A stretch of DNA of 64,000 nt from Marchantia polymorpha subsp. ruderalis (lineage: Eukaryota > Streptophyta > Marchantiopsida > Marchantiales > Marchantiaceae), in assembly GCA_037833965.1 (NCBI GenBank), contig AP031351.1, positions 20,100,501 through 20,164,500 on the forward strand. Reading direction: 5' to 3'. This document shows positions 12,927 to 25,397 of the stretch, piece by piece. Every line of letters starts with the position of its first letter. Within the stretch, counting starts at the first letter, position 1. The notes under the pieces were generated by a model. It was not told the DNA's origin, did no database searches, and was given only the letters and a program-made list of their open reading frames with translations. Position numbers and translations under genes: made by a program.

Positions 12927-14871
12927 AGCCAAACACATGAATATAGAGTGATTACAACGTCAAAGAAAATGATGAGAAGAAAGTAAAATAAACAAAATCA
13001 CCTTCCGAAAAGAGTGAAGTCTATATCTTGCCCACCATATGCTCATGGTCTTCAATCGCGGCAAATGAGACGCCAATAAATAAGCGTGGAAAAATGGAAG
13101 AAGAATTTAGATCGGAGCGGCCGTCATCTCACTATCGATCGGCTGAGCCAGCCATTCGATATGTAGCAACAAGACTTTATGCTCACTAGTGCTATCCTAG
13201 CCAGAGGAGGAAATGATGGCAAGAATATTAATCACTTAAAGACAGACTCGCAGCGACCTCATATTGATTTCATTCAATTAGTGGTGCCATTTTCATAGCA
13301 TTTTCCTGGTTGAAACCATCGAAGACAGAATGGCCCACACCGGAAGGAAAGAGTAACGAAGTAGGATTGTAGGTTTGATCTGATCACAGAACTAGACCGC
13401 TGGAATTTGCCATCCTTAGGCGGAGTCATCCGATAGAATCTCTCGTATAGGGATGAAAACGTGGGTATGCAAGACGACAGAAACTTGTACATGCTCACAC
13501 CTTGTGAACAGATATTTACTTTGCGGTGTTCGTTACAGGCTAGGAAGGAGGAAATCGGGTTCTGCCATAGGGGGAATATCTATCTCTGAGTGCTTGAGCG
13601 ATAGAAAGGGTCAGTCACAGACAGTGGTTGAGGTCGACAGCGTTGCTACTCTGGTAGAGTCAACTCAAGTCAGGGCAAGGTTTACACTCACCAATCAATC
13701 AATCTGATCTTTGTCAATCACGGAGCCTTTCTTTCTTTATTTCTTATTTCTGCAAGAGGAGTTAAATGGATATCCGATGCTTTTGCTCTCAAGTTTCTGA
13801 AAAAAAGAAGACCTGGGCTCGTCTGACAGAATGCCATGGCTTTGTGGTGGTGGTCCAGCAAAATGATTTTTCGACAACAACGACCCCACAAGTATTCTAC
13901 ATTTATTGATGTGACTTCTATTTCGACCGCACTGAGCCCCAAAAGTGCATCCACCTTCGACGACGTAGAAAACTTCGGTTCCAAGTGGATAAAGACCTTC
14001 AGTAGACCTTAACGCTGTGATTCTATGATGACCGATCCTCCTGCTGGTGCTGATGCACAAACAGTTAACGGATGATTTTTATAAGTGGTTTCCTCCATAA
14101 CTCCTCTACAACGCTCTTCCTTGCTTCCATGATAGTTAAAGGGACTTGAAACAGGTTCGGATGCACTACTCGTGGACGGCGTTGACTGCATATCGAAAGA
14201 AATATTAAAGTCCTCTGCTTTGAAACGTGTTTAGACAACCGGAACAGCATTTGGCCCTTTTCATCTTGGTCGTTCACTGGTTCCTAAGAATTGTGAGATA
14301 AGCAGCCTTGCAAGGAGTCCTATCAAGGGTCTCTTCACTTCCACTGCTTAAGAACTTCCTCTCAAGCATCACTCGGGAGCTCACATTTAACACACGATAC
14401 AGATGAAGTAAAGTATTGGTACATGATTTACAGTCAACCTAAGGCCCAGTGCATATGATTGCTTCCTCTGCGGTGCGATGCACATACTGTGAAATTTCTC
14501 TCCAACTCAAACAATTTCTCTCTTTGTGTGTGATTGTGTTGGAAAACGGCTGGTCTGACGTCTGCACCCGGTGAGCCTCTAATTCGTGCTGTCAGCTCGT
14601 TATACCAGCCAATCATCGATTGTGGGGACATGGAACGACCACACGATTTGAATAGACCCAGCCACTCCAATCTGCAGTGTGAAGTGAGAAACAGTTGTGA
14701 GTGAGAGGACCCGCAAATTGGTCTGAACGATTTCCACTTCTTCCCCAAGTAAAAAACATTCTGCTCGTAAACCCTGGTGAAAGAGTAGCAACATGACACA
14801 AAGTCCTGAGACATACATTTAGTTCTGGGATCAGTGAACGTATGCAAAGTTGGTGCCTTTAATCAAATCAG

Positions 14872-14889
14872 GTCAGGTCAAGACCTGAC
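14872..14889. repeat. 8-bp inverted repeat, 2-base spacer
   Basis: GTCAGGTC (14,872-14,879), AA, GACCTGAC (14,882-14,889), an almost gapless palindrome. A direct half-copy (TCAGG) precedes it. It could be a dimeric protein-binding site; nothing else supports a role. Confidence 0.6.
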
Positions 14890-15472
14890 GTGACGTTCGT
14901 AGTAGGAAGAGAAACTGTTGGGAGGTTAGGTAAGCATCATACACTTCATCAGACCAACGAGTTTGGGTGTTCTATTTCTTGGTGCAAAACGTATTCCACA
15001 ACAGCACGCATTGGTCAACGATGTTCTGCAAATGATATGACCATGAGCTCTCTGACGGTAGGAGAGGGACTGCTTTATCAAGATCCAGATGAATAACCGA
15101 AGGCTCTATCTTCTTACAACACGACAATACCAGAGAAACCAACTGCAAATTGCCGTTAATGATGCTCACGAGCAAGGAGGAAAATTGACCCACGGCAAAA
15201 CTTTGGGCGTGGCCTCTCGGTACTGCTGGTGGACTTTGCTTTACCCTGTGTGATCAGACAGAAGTCCAGATGCAAAGATATCACACAGGCGATGTTGCAA
15301 GGTGGAGATATATTTACAATCAGAGTTTGAGTGCAATGGCAACCTTCAGAACATTGTAGACTCCATATGTGAATATACAATTACCTACTGACAACAAAAT
15401 GATACCTGAGCAACTGGCAGAGGTTTACACAAGACAGAGACTCTACTTTGTGGAGAGAGTGACACAAGCTTT

Positions 15473-16818
15473 TCACAAATTTTCTGGCCAAAACTCTCGG
15501 AAGAAATCTCGAGCAAAAGCTGCCTCCTGCATTCGGTTTGCTTCAGCTTCCATCTTTAGCTCCTTCTTGCTCTTCTTTTCTTCTCCATCCTACACCCAGT
15601 CAAGTAGAAACACTGAAAAACCTGCCTCCCCGTCCGTTTATGCAAGGCTTTCTAACATAGTTAGAAAACCTATCTACTTGCATCCATAGGCTGAATATAT
15701 GTTAGATGCAGGAAAATCTAACTACGTAGATTATACCAACGTAAAGAAAGCTATATCCGATATAGCTTTCACCATCATCAAGAAGATCAATAATGGTTCT
15801 GGTTCCTTTTCAATGCAAGCAGAGTCTGGCTCCAAGCGGAGACACTGATCTATCAATTTGACCAAAATTCCTCAAGCATCACATTTAAAATCCGGCTTAC
15901 GCAGGCAAAATCTGCCTCCATGCGTCAAATTCTGGGACAACATCAATTCTCTACTTAGTGCTTAACGAACTAGGATGATTGGCAAGGAGCTCTTAAGGCA
16001 GTACTATTGACGTAATACTTACCAATGCTGACGCTTCTCGCTGAAGCTTTCCATCGCTCTTCCTGATACTTTTCCTCTCAGCTCCAATTCCACGCCTGTC
16101 CAGTTTGAATGGGGCCTCAAGTGGATTCAACCTGCCCTGAAAATATCACGATCAGAACTATCAACGTGGGGGATTCCGAACAAACTAGATCATTTTGTCG
16201 ACGTCAGGACCGAGTTCTTGTCATGTCAAAGAATCTTAAGCAAAGGCACTATAAGTAAGCCGTAATCTAGCTATTTAAGACCAGGACCCTGAACAATCTT
16301 ACCTGCTCAAAGACTCCGAGTCCAGATCCTTCCTTCCAGCCTGACTTCTTCAATAACTACACGGGAAAATGAGGAAGGTTAGGATACCCGCAAGACTCAT
16401 CAACTAGAGAAAAGGCAGATCACAGAAGAAAGTCAAAGCCTCCATGCATTGAGTACTGAGAGATAGCTACTCAACATATATAACGAATTTCTATACGCAA
16501 CCAAAAATGAATCCTCACCTTGAATCCTATGTTCGTTTCGGATAGATTGTTTGACGCCTTCACTCGACGAGCGTCTGGTGGCTCTTTTGAAGATGGTGGG
16601 AGATCTAGAGGTAACCCTGTTAGTTCACTGAATATGGATGCAGAGGTCGGTTGTGAATCCTTTGAAGAATCGCCAGCTCGTTCCTTCTTCCATCTACTTC
16701 CGCCATAAACTTCTGTCCTTTGCTCAAAGTTGGAGATCATTGAAACTGCCAAGTCCCGTCTTTCATCAAACAAAAATTTCCTTGCCCTCTTTTTTGAGCC
16801 ATCAGAAGGATGTGCCAT
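15473..16818 (-). CDS. G-patch domain protein (194 aa, four exons)
   Basis: Exons on the minus strand: 16818-16519, 16356-16303, 16136-16023, 15589-15473. All junctions are phase 0 with GT-AG borders, giving 585 nt. The N-terminal 100 residues are basic, then Ser/Pro-rich (starting MAHPSDGSKKRARKF). The G-patch begins at the first junction: IGFK joined to LLKKSGWKEGSGLGVFEQ, then GRLNPLEAPFKLDRRGIGAE, which carries the diagnostic spaced glycines of the family (about residues 96-138). The C-terminus is charged (DGEEKKSKKELKMEAEANR) and ends in aromatic FARDFFREFWPENL. G-patch proteins usually bind and activate DEAH-box RNA helicases in splicing or ribosome assembly; the exact partner is unknown. 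Intron 3 carries two small hairpins. The start could be further upstream if another coding exon exists. Confidence 0.82.
15649..15770. repeat. two short perfect hairpins inside the last G-patch intron
   Basis: TTTCTAAC/GTTAGAAA with a 3-base loop (15,649-15,667) and GAAAGCTATAT/ATATAGCTTTC with loop CCG (15,746-15,770). Both lie in the 433-bp intron 15,590-16,022. Confidence 0.7.
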
Positions 16819-18120
16819 GACAAAGGTGATACAAAACGCAGAGAGAAGGTTTTGACCTACGTGGAATATTTCTTGCAGAATCTACCTGCAGTGAAGACGA
16901 AGACAAGTATTAGTCAAAATCAGCCATGGAAACTGAGAGGCAGCTGCAATTGTCTGAAACTGAGAACGCTTCTGCTGCGCAAATTCGAAAAAATGTGGCG
17001 CAGATAACGAGAAGTGTTTTATCAGGTCGTTGCATCTACACACTGCATTCCAAGCGTTGTTCTCGGTTGCCAACATATATCTTCAAGCTAGCCCTGATGT
17101 TGGAAACGTCAAACAACCACAGCATTAAAGAGAGCTAATGATAAAGAGCTCGAATGATATCATGATCTAAACAGGTACGTCGTTCACTCCCCACATCCAC
17201 ACAACACTGTACCCGTACCAGGTGGATGAGAATCTCTGGTAATTGTCAACAAGATGAAAGGGAAACATGAGAAAATCGTTCATGATCCCAAAATATTTAG
17301 TTGGCATAAAATCCGAAAGCCGCACAAAACCTAGAATTGGACCGATATGGGAATACCCTTAAAATCAGCCCCTCGCAGACAACCGGATCTGGTTGAAGAA
17401 GACAATAGTTACCTTCAATTCCTCGCCAAGTTGTGCGGCAAAGTAAAATGATTCCTACGAAACCTCCCCTTCAAACGACGTCTCCTCGGAGCAGCATGAA
17501 AGGCGAACCCCGAGCAAGCGCTCATGGCGACACGCTAACAAACCATCGGTTCCAGAACTCGACAACCTTCTGAACAGCCGCGCGCGTTCTGGAGCTCTCA
17601 TGGACACAAATTCGCAAACCTCCGACTCAGAAATCACCTGGCACTAAAATTTCGATCAGCGATATTCCTGCAAAGCAACCGCAAAACTGTACCGCTTTCG
17701 TCGGCAGCTCCTACGCCCAGGATATGGATCGAATCGAGCGGAAAGACTTCACGGGAGCCGGGCTCTTCGTCATCCTCTCGAATCGCGTCGGTGAAACAAC
17801 TTCAGCTCGAGCCGACTATTCAGATTTCGGTTCTATTCGCCCGCCTGGTTCATAATCTGTCTCACATGCGAAGTACGGACAGGAGAACCCACACCTCGGG
17901 AACAGAACCCGACCATTCCGAACACGTTTGCGACGGTAAGTTCTCGCCGGCCGGCGTCCGGGTGGTCTGAGATTCCGACAAGTAGAGGTATCGAGTGATG
18001 ACGTGACACTTGACACTTTGACGTTTCGGTGAAGGAAGCGTGGGTTTATGCCAGCGTTGGCGGGGATTGACAGACGTTTTGGTGGGGTGTTGAGGGCTGA
18101 GGGTTTAAGGGTAGCGCGCC
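16819..18120. promoter_or_regulatory. divergent intergenic region between the G-patch gene and the acidic-protein gene
   Basis: The G-patch ATG (16,818, minus) and the next ATG (18,121, plus) face away from each other. 17.4-18.1 kb is GC-rich with many CpG dinucleotides, as expected for a shared promoter and leaders; 16.8-17.4 kb is less GC-rich and may hold a G-patch leader intron. No TATA element was assigned. Confidence 0.5.
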
Positions 18121-19633
18121 ATGGGGAGTGACAGCTCGTCGGAAGACGAGGACGAAGAGCACAAAGCTCGAATGCGCAGCGTGGCAATCGATTCCTCTGC
18201 GGTCATAAACATCGCTGCTGGGCGTGGTGCAGACAACAGCACTGCCAAGCTCGGATCCAAACGGAAGAAAAAACCCGACGGCGAAGAAGATTTCGATGAG
18301 GACGGGGGCTTGAAATTTGCTCAAATTAGGGTAGTGCCTTCCTTCCTGCCTGCCTGCCTGTTCGATGGATGGATTCATGTCTTTCCATGTTAGATTTCCT
18401 GTCTTACAGCTTTTGCATCATGCTTTACTCAATCCCCAGATGTAACTCTACTTTTTTGTCATAAAACCCATGCTTCTTTTCTCAGCTGCAGGTTGGAAGA
18501 AGTGCAGTATGATAGAGATGGCATCAACATTGTACTGTATTGAACCCTCCAACCAAGCCTGTCCTGGATATCTGTAGCCTGCTTCACCATGTACATTGAA
18601 GCGATGACATTCATCACGTTACTACATCCCAGAATCTGTAGGAAGTCCGCCGATTAGCTTCCTAGAAAACTGTTGTGACGGATTTCCATCAAGATCGGCT
18701 GCCTCTGAGGACGACTTTGCCATTGCCAGTAAGAGAGAGCTGCTTGACTTCTAATTTTCAAGTTGGTATTATATTCAGGTGCAAGATCTTCTCCATAAGC
18801 ACCTTGATAAGAGTATTGGGGCAAGTTTTGTGGATGTGGCATCCGAGCCCATCGCTGTCGCCGGAACTGATGAGAACGATGATTTTGACAGTGAAGTTCG
18901 TCTCTTCAGTAGAGCTCCTCTGGGCATCAACTTGAAGCGCCCAGGTAAACCAATTCCGCCAACAATGTAGAAGTTGGAGCATACCCTGGCTGGGTCTTCT
19001 CCTTCCTGGAGTGACAAGATTGCATCAAGCTCAGTTTGAAGCACCCAGCACATTCAAGTCCACGTCAACTGAGAAGTTTATGTTTTCGTCCCGAATAATG
19101 TGCTGGCCTTTTGCTTGGTTGCTTTGTGGACTGATGCGCAACTGTAATTTGTAGAGCGGCCGAAGCAGACGAGTCGTCCTAAACGATACGACAGTAGTGA
19201 CGAAGATGAAACGGAGGTACGCCTATCGATCCCAGCATTATGTTACCCAGTTTATGTGAATTGGTCTGGGTGGGAAGCATGTGGTCGAGCTTCCATGCAT
19301 GAAAGGAAGTGGTAAGTCTTCATGTAGAACATTCAGACACGTATTGAGCCCACTTTATCTTGTGTGCAGAAAGTGTCTCGACTGCAAGCTGCAGCTGTCG
19401 ATGGCTCATTTGTGTTGACTCAAGCTGAGAAAGCTGTAGCCAAAGCTCGAGCTAGAGCTATCAAAGCAGTTGAAGCTGCCGAGAAGGCAGAGAAGGAAGA
19501 GCAGGAGAGAGTGGCGAAGCTTAGAAAAGAACGAGGAGAGGAGTGGCTTCCAAAAATTGCATCCGAATTGAGGGGGACAAAAGGCGTAGTACCAAGCAGC
19601 AAAGGACAAATAGGAAGAGTTATGGACGTTTAG
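18121..19633 (+). CDS. acidic, lysine-rich probably nuclear protein of unknown function (233 aa, four exons)
   Basis: Exons 18121-18330, 18779-18944, 19155-19216 and 19370-19633 join in frame (phases 0, 1, 0) with GT-AG borders. The product starts MGSDSSSEDEDEEHKARMRS, with acidic Ser/Asp/Glu clusters and a basic run (GSKRKKKPDGEEDFDEDGG, about residues 42-61) resembling a nuclear localisation signal. The second exon encodes VQDLLHKHLDKSIGASFVDV and then SEVRLFSRAPLGINL, a compact hydrophobic motif that looks like the conserved core. The third exon adds another acidic patch (SSDEDETE). The last exon encodes an Ala/Lys/Glu-rich coiled-coil-like helix (about residues 158-192) and ends ERGEEWLPKIASEL...VMDV. 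I do not recognise the family. Divergent pairing with a G-patch gene hints at, but does not prove, an RNA-related role. Confidence 0.75.
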
Positions 19634-21004
19634 TTTACAACTCGGGTACAAGGTGCTGATACAAGAAATCCATAGAAATAGAAATCCAAGGAAGTAGACG
19701 AGTATGTTCAGAAACCTTCAAGAACTCAAAGCTTGAAACTTTAAAAGAAAGCATCAATACCTATCTTTGCTGGATTCAGGAAGGATATATATCGGGAGCA
19801 AATGAAAGTGACCCAGTGAAAGTCGAATTAGAGGCGACTGACAATCATTAAATTTCAGTTGATTTATATGTACATTAAAAGAAGTTGGCTCTTTACATGT
19901 AGAGGTGCTCTTGGGAACTGAAGATCTTGCAGAATGGAATGTGCCTCATACAATATTGGAGTAGAATGAACTAATGGTTTTCGGCTCCGGACATATATTA
20001 CTCCACCGACATTAGTAAAGAACACCTTCATGCAGCTTTGGAGCTAAGTTTCATTCTGCTACCAGCTAGAACGTTCCAACGACTCCCGGACTTATCTCTA
20101 ATCCTATAACTAATTCTAACCTTGCTCGATCAGTCCTCTCAGTAACGGAAGCACTCGTTGGAGTGTACCTGCTGTATGACGACATGAGCAATTGCATGCT
20201 GTTGACTACAGGAGGTCACTCATCCACTGTTGGTCATCAGGATACTTGCTGCGAAGCCGCTTGTATCTACAAGTAGTTCGTCGAAAATCTCCGACCTTGC
20301 TAGTTTTGGGCGGACATAACTGACTTCAAGACTCTTTGGCAGCTAGTGATCTTCATAGCGGATGAGCGCCTTTCCCCGTCAGAGCTTCCACAACACGCAG
20401 AGTCAGACCTGATCGACGGATGTGTAAAAACTAGTGTATAAATTGTGCATTGCAACAATTTCATGATGCTAGTCAGGAATTGTAATGTAAACAATTTTAC
20501 TAAAAGATTGAGCTAAACTGATTGTGTGACGGCAGCGAAGTCTCTTGGGCCATGAGGAATTAAAATTTACATGCACACTTTCAAATTCATCTAACCATTC
20601 AATGGACCTGATCTCAGAGCAGGTGCGCCAGAACTTGAACTTTGTGAGGGTCAAAGCCACTTGTGTGTCCTGTGTTAAAATGACGACTACTTTTTAATGT
20701 TCCACTTTTCTCAAACATTAGTTTGATATATAAGAGATCCACTGGAAAATCCAGAAGATGAACTCATAATTTCATTATTTGCAATGAAGTTATTCCCTGC
20801 CAAACTTTCATTCTATGAAATTTAAATCGGAGCTAGTGGTTGCAATCTCACTGCAAAGTTGCATAGTAAACCACACTTTAATCGAACATGGGTATCTCTC
20901 CTAAAAAGACTTCGTCACTTGGGTAGATAAGACCTTAAGATGTTCAGAAACTGGTGTGGGCTCAAGCTTCGCAGTCCATTAAGTTTCCCTCAAGATCTCA
21001 AAAA
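19634..21004. other. intergenic region between convergent genes
   Basis: Holds the 3' ends of the plus-strand acidic-protein gene and the minus-strand CHCH gene. No further coding sequence seen. Confidence 0.5.
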
Positions 21005-23474
21005 TCATGAAACTACGGAGGCCACAAATTCCTGAAAAGAGATAGATTTATGTCAGCAAAAAGACAAACGTTTTGACCGAACAAACTTTTTCCAGAAAGT
21101 TGTTTATATTTGACTGATCTCCGGACGAGCAATTTTAAGAGTGGATTCCAACATAGTCTGTAATTATACTGCTCGAAATTAGCCAACCGGAAGAAATCGA
21201 AAAAGCGTGATGAAAAATCTGGTTTGATCATGTACCTCTTGGGCATGTCTTGAACATCCAACAAAGGCTTGTACAAGCTTCGCGCACAACAAAGGATTCT
21301 GCAGCTCCAACGTACTATTCATGTGAGACTTATATTCTCCCAAGATATTCTCTATTTCTCACGGAACTCATGTCGAAACTTTCTGATGAGTGGAGTTTCC
21401 TGTTCCATCTCAAGGTCGAACAATTTAAAGGAGAGGGCTAGTGTGTTCATGCACTGATCTAGAAGAAGAAGAAGAAAACCAAACACAAACCTTCTGATTC
21501 TCTTTGTAGCAATCAACGCAAGCTGCACGCTCACTTGAACACGGGGGAGTATGTGATGGAGCCCTAGATCATTAAGCAAAGACAAGTCAGAAGATGACAG
21601 CAAATATTTTCTCGACAATTTGCTTACAAAAAAATTTGAGATGTTCAGAATCCTTTAGTTCAAAACTAGGAGTTTAAGCAAAGGAACATATGTTCGCATA
21701 TCGTGATCGGGCCTGCCAACATGGAGTGAGGAACTTCATCACCAAAGATACCACTTACCTGTACTGTTTGTCTTTAAGTTCTCGTGCCATTTCCTTCACC
21801 TTTTCCAACTCATGATCTCCTTGTTTGTGCAATTTCTGAGCGATTTTTTCCTGCAACGTGTCATCAGATTCCCAATAAGTGGTCGTACATGTCATAAGAA
21901 TGTCTTCCATAGGGCAGCTGCGGTTTCTATCGACACGATCAACGCCCTCAAACAAGACATAGAGTTTATCTGATCAATAACTGCAAGATTTGCAGACAAA
22001 TATTGGACTTTACTTTGACATGACTAACCTCCATCTCAGCAGAAAGTTCAGACCTATAAGTCTAAGCAAAATGTGGTGGTGAATAACTCACACTTTCTTC
22101 TATAGCCTGATATACAGGAGCAAGCTCTTTCTTGAAATCAGCCGCAGGTGGAATTGGAGAGCCAAAAATGCCACCAAAGGGGGCTTGGGGTCCAAGAAAG
22201 GACGGTAAAAATGGATCACGGGCTGGACCTCCTGTTGCAGATGTGATGGCCTGGCTATCCTGATCATCCTTAATTATTCTTTGTGCACTTGGTAACTGAG
22301 ATACTGACTCGCGTTTCTCTCTGGCAGGCCTTCTTCGTTGTGGCTTTTTCTCATCACGAGTCAATCTTTGCATAAGCTCAGGTGTTACCTGCAAATTCTC
22401 GGTGAGTGTGAGATCGGAAAAATAATCAAGGCACATGTGAGGGAAAGCATACATCGTACCACTTCGTCTCTCACGCTCAGTGGAGGCATAGAAGCAGCTG
22501 AACGACCCAATATATAACAATCGTATATTTTCCAAAAACTAGACTCGGCGCTATGAACACTTATCATCTAGAGCTTCAAGACGGCTCTCTTGCAAGCTAA
22601 ACGCAGTCCAAGCATGCAGAACTGTATACAGAAGTCCATGGTCTTCAGAAAGTACGCGGAGGAAGAACCAAAGAGTATCTTGAACACTTGTACCTATTAA
22701 ACTCTCGAAAATTGTATGATGACGTTGAATCTACCTGCACTCTCACATAAAATAGGACGGGTGATAACGATTGTCCTCACGGTAGTATTCCCGGTGCGTC
22801 TAGGTCTAGAAGTCTTACGATTCTGGATAAGGAATTTCACATAGTAGAACATCACATGAATTTCAAAAAATGAACATTGTAATTCTAACTTCGTGCTGTA
22901 CTGTTTTTCTAGATCATAAGCAGACGTTCTCTCTCTAATCATCTAGTTCTCCAGGGTCGAAATTGATTACTTTCAGATCCTAACTCGCAGGCTACGAGAC
23001 ACACAGGGGAAAAGGAAAATTGGGGATTGTAAAAGAGCTATGGAAAATGAATACAATCTGCTAAGCTGGCTCTTAAGGAAAAATGATGGAATCTCGAATT
23101 CCACTGGCAATCGTCCAGCAACGAATTGCGAGGACATAGGAGCATTTCAACTATCATAATTCAGCTACGCAATAAACGAGCGTACATCGAAATCCGAGGA
23201 GCGCACCTGAGCTCAGTCTACAACCGAACCCTAAACAATTCAATGGCATTTGAAGAATAAGAAAGATGTTCCGTATAAGTATCTGAAGTATGGTGAGAAG
23301 TGCAATGCGAAGGACACTGAGACTCGAACACATCGCACTATCAAAGAAATGGACGAGGTCAATGCCCGCCATGTACAGGATAACAATCAGATTCTTTAAG
23401 CTTCTTCACTCCCTGCCACTGGAAACTCGAGAACAGGGATGCAAAAGTACCTGCAATGCAAAAGGGTTGCTCAT
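21005..23474 (-). CDS. twin-CX9C (CHCH) mitochondrial protein, MIC19/CHCHD3-like (230 aa, six exons)
   Basis: Minus-strand exons: 23474-23451, 22388-22094, 21969-21759, 21563-21491, 21298-21236, 21031-21005; the sum is in frame (230 codons plus stop). The N-terminus, MSNPFALQ joined to VTPELMQRLTRDEKK, is followed by a basic segment and a Pro/Gly-rich linker. A middle region (about residues 108-177) has CPMEDILMTCTTTYWESDD and a charged coiled-coil. The C-terminus holds two CX9C motifs: C185-C195 in PPCSSERAACVDC and C206-C216 in NPLLCAKLVQAFVGC, the helix-loop-helix signature of disulfide-bonded intermembrane-space proteins imported through MIA40. Size and order (N-terminal part, coiled coil, C-terminal CHCH) match MIC19/CHCHD3, a MICOS subunit at cristae junctions. 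The donor after exon 2 (GTGTGA at 22,093) was chosen because only it keeps phase. The 8-codon first exon is the least certain part. Confidence 0.78.
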
Positions 23475-25397
23475 CTCGACCTCCTCTTCCCTTCAGCACC
23501 AAATCCTATCGCCTCCTCTTTTGCTCCAGGAAATAACGCCCAAAGAACGCAGATTCTTGACCACCTCAAGCTCGATCGTCAAAAACTCAAGTCCATCACA
23601 AATCGAAGCTGTACGATCGTAGGCGCCACACACAACTTTCTTCCTGACGCCGAAAAGAAGGAAATTCAAAATTCACCTAAACACCAACTCCGATCAAATC
23701 TCCTACCGGACGAACTGGAGATCTACCACTGCCGTGGCTTCTCCTCTCCCCTCCTCACCTGGCCTCACCTCACTTCGCCTGGGCCTGGGCCGGGCTGGGC
23801 TGGGCTTCCTCCTTCACTGTAGATGAATGTCGATTCGTGTGCGTTCCATGAGACAGACCAGGCACAAGACAAACGGGACCACGGGGTCTGGACTACCTCT
23901 GTGCAGAAGGACAGGACATGTGGCGCCGTGCTTCTGACTTCGACAATTCTTCACCCACCTCCTTTCGTTTCACTTTCCGTCTTCCTATAATTGATTCTTC
24001 CTCAACATGGTGCTGGAGAAATGTGACGCTTGTGCCATATTGGATGATAGCGTATCCCTGGGAGGAGGGGACAAAATATGTTGCTCGATTCAGGGCTAGA
24101 GCACCCGTTGTAATTCCTTTATTTGCCTGGAGGCAAAACCATATTCGTTCATCATATGGTTTCGGCTTGCTTGTAAAACATCTCTGAGATGACAATGCCC
24201 GACTTCCTTTGTTGTAGGATGCAATATTAAGGTGTGGGACATCTCGTCTTGGAAGCATTTGATAGCTTCAGGACGTTGTCTACAGTGCCAGGGAGTCCTG
24301 GGATTTGATGAGGGTGTGGATCACTACCCGCTGGGACGCTTTCATGTTACTGTGAGACTGTGGTATCAATGTCATGGAATAAGATTGATGTGGTGTGAAT
24401 TGACAACCTCTGTGGGCATATACTTGCTGCCGATGGGTAGAAGGAAGAACTGAAGCGCTGCGCAGTTTGCTTACGTATCCGGCGATAGTATGGGTCCAGG
24501 TGTGGAAGTGTGTGGGTGAGCGACTGAATCCGTTAGACTTGACAAAACCTCTCCTTTCATACATACATCGTGTGACATAGCATATATCCGAAATTCCAAG
24601 ATAACACGGAGAGAAACCATCTGCAAGTTATATTCATCCGTGCATGATCTGCCATAATATGTCCATCCAGAAATCAGGTCGCATTCCTCTGGCCCACCGA
24701 GAACGGAAAGCACATGACACTAAGGTCTACTTATGATGATGCACCGATAAGCGCCTTAGAATCATGAAAGGTAGGTATTTCAAAATCCTCTCCTTGTTCT
24801 AAAGACATAATAAATCTTACAAAGCACATTCTATTCCTCCAGAGGCCAAGACTTTTACACTTAAAATGTCAAATTGCGAATGTGGGAAAGTTCCGACACA
24901 GATTCACATCAACAGGTATCTTCAAGGCTCCTCAGTAGTATATCACAGAAGGTTTGTGGTATACACATTAACTATCAAGTCGGACTGAGGTCCAGCCGTT
25001 CACATCAAGTCCCGAGACAAGGCAGATTGAACCGATCGTGGTACTCAATTTGTCCACTGCTGAATGAGACTCATCAGTGAATGAGTTTCCCTGATATTCT
25101 GATACAGTCCAAACAAGGTCCTTTCAGGAGAAAAGCATTGCCTCAATCGATCAATCTGTACATTGATATCAGTCCGGTGGTAGACATTTTGTTGCAAACA
25201 AAAGCTCGCTACTCCGTGATTCTTTATCTGTGGCCTACTTGTACAGAAGCTTGTGCTTGGACCAGACCCTACTGACGACACCAAAGAATTAGAATGAATT
25301 TAAATGACCACGGTTAAAAAAAATATACACTACACTTCCCTATTGTCATAATCCCAAGAATGTGAAGATGTATCAAGAAGAAAAATGTAGGATTTCG
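23475..25397. other. CHCH-gene leader/promoter and intergenic region
   Basis: 23.47-23.85 kb is GC-richer, with a GA-rich minus-strand leader and GGGCCTGGGCC-type direct repeats near 23,780-23,805, consistent with the promoter of the CHCH gene. 23.9-25.4 kb has only motif-free frames and probably includes the 3' UTR of the AP-2 sigma gene. Confidence 0.45.

Larger units (their letters stand above)
8851..15472. other. gene-poor intergenic region
   Basis: I see no supportable gene. Open frames on both strands are short, lack known motifs and overlap each other (for example 13.3-14.9 kb). Telomere-like CCCTAAC/CCCTAAC occurs at about 10,840-10,857. Short perfect inverted repeats occur at 12,901-12,926 and 14,872-14,889. 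Confidence 0.5.

Noticed and set aside
14434-14847. 137-codon minus-strand open frame
   Set aside because: Overlapping frames in three registers and no conserved-looking motif.
24220-24270. WD40-like phrase (IKVWDISSWK) after a TTGTAG acceptor-like site
   Set aside because: A single WD-like phrase with no repeats before or after it; most likely chance.
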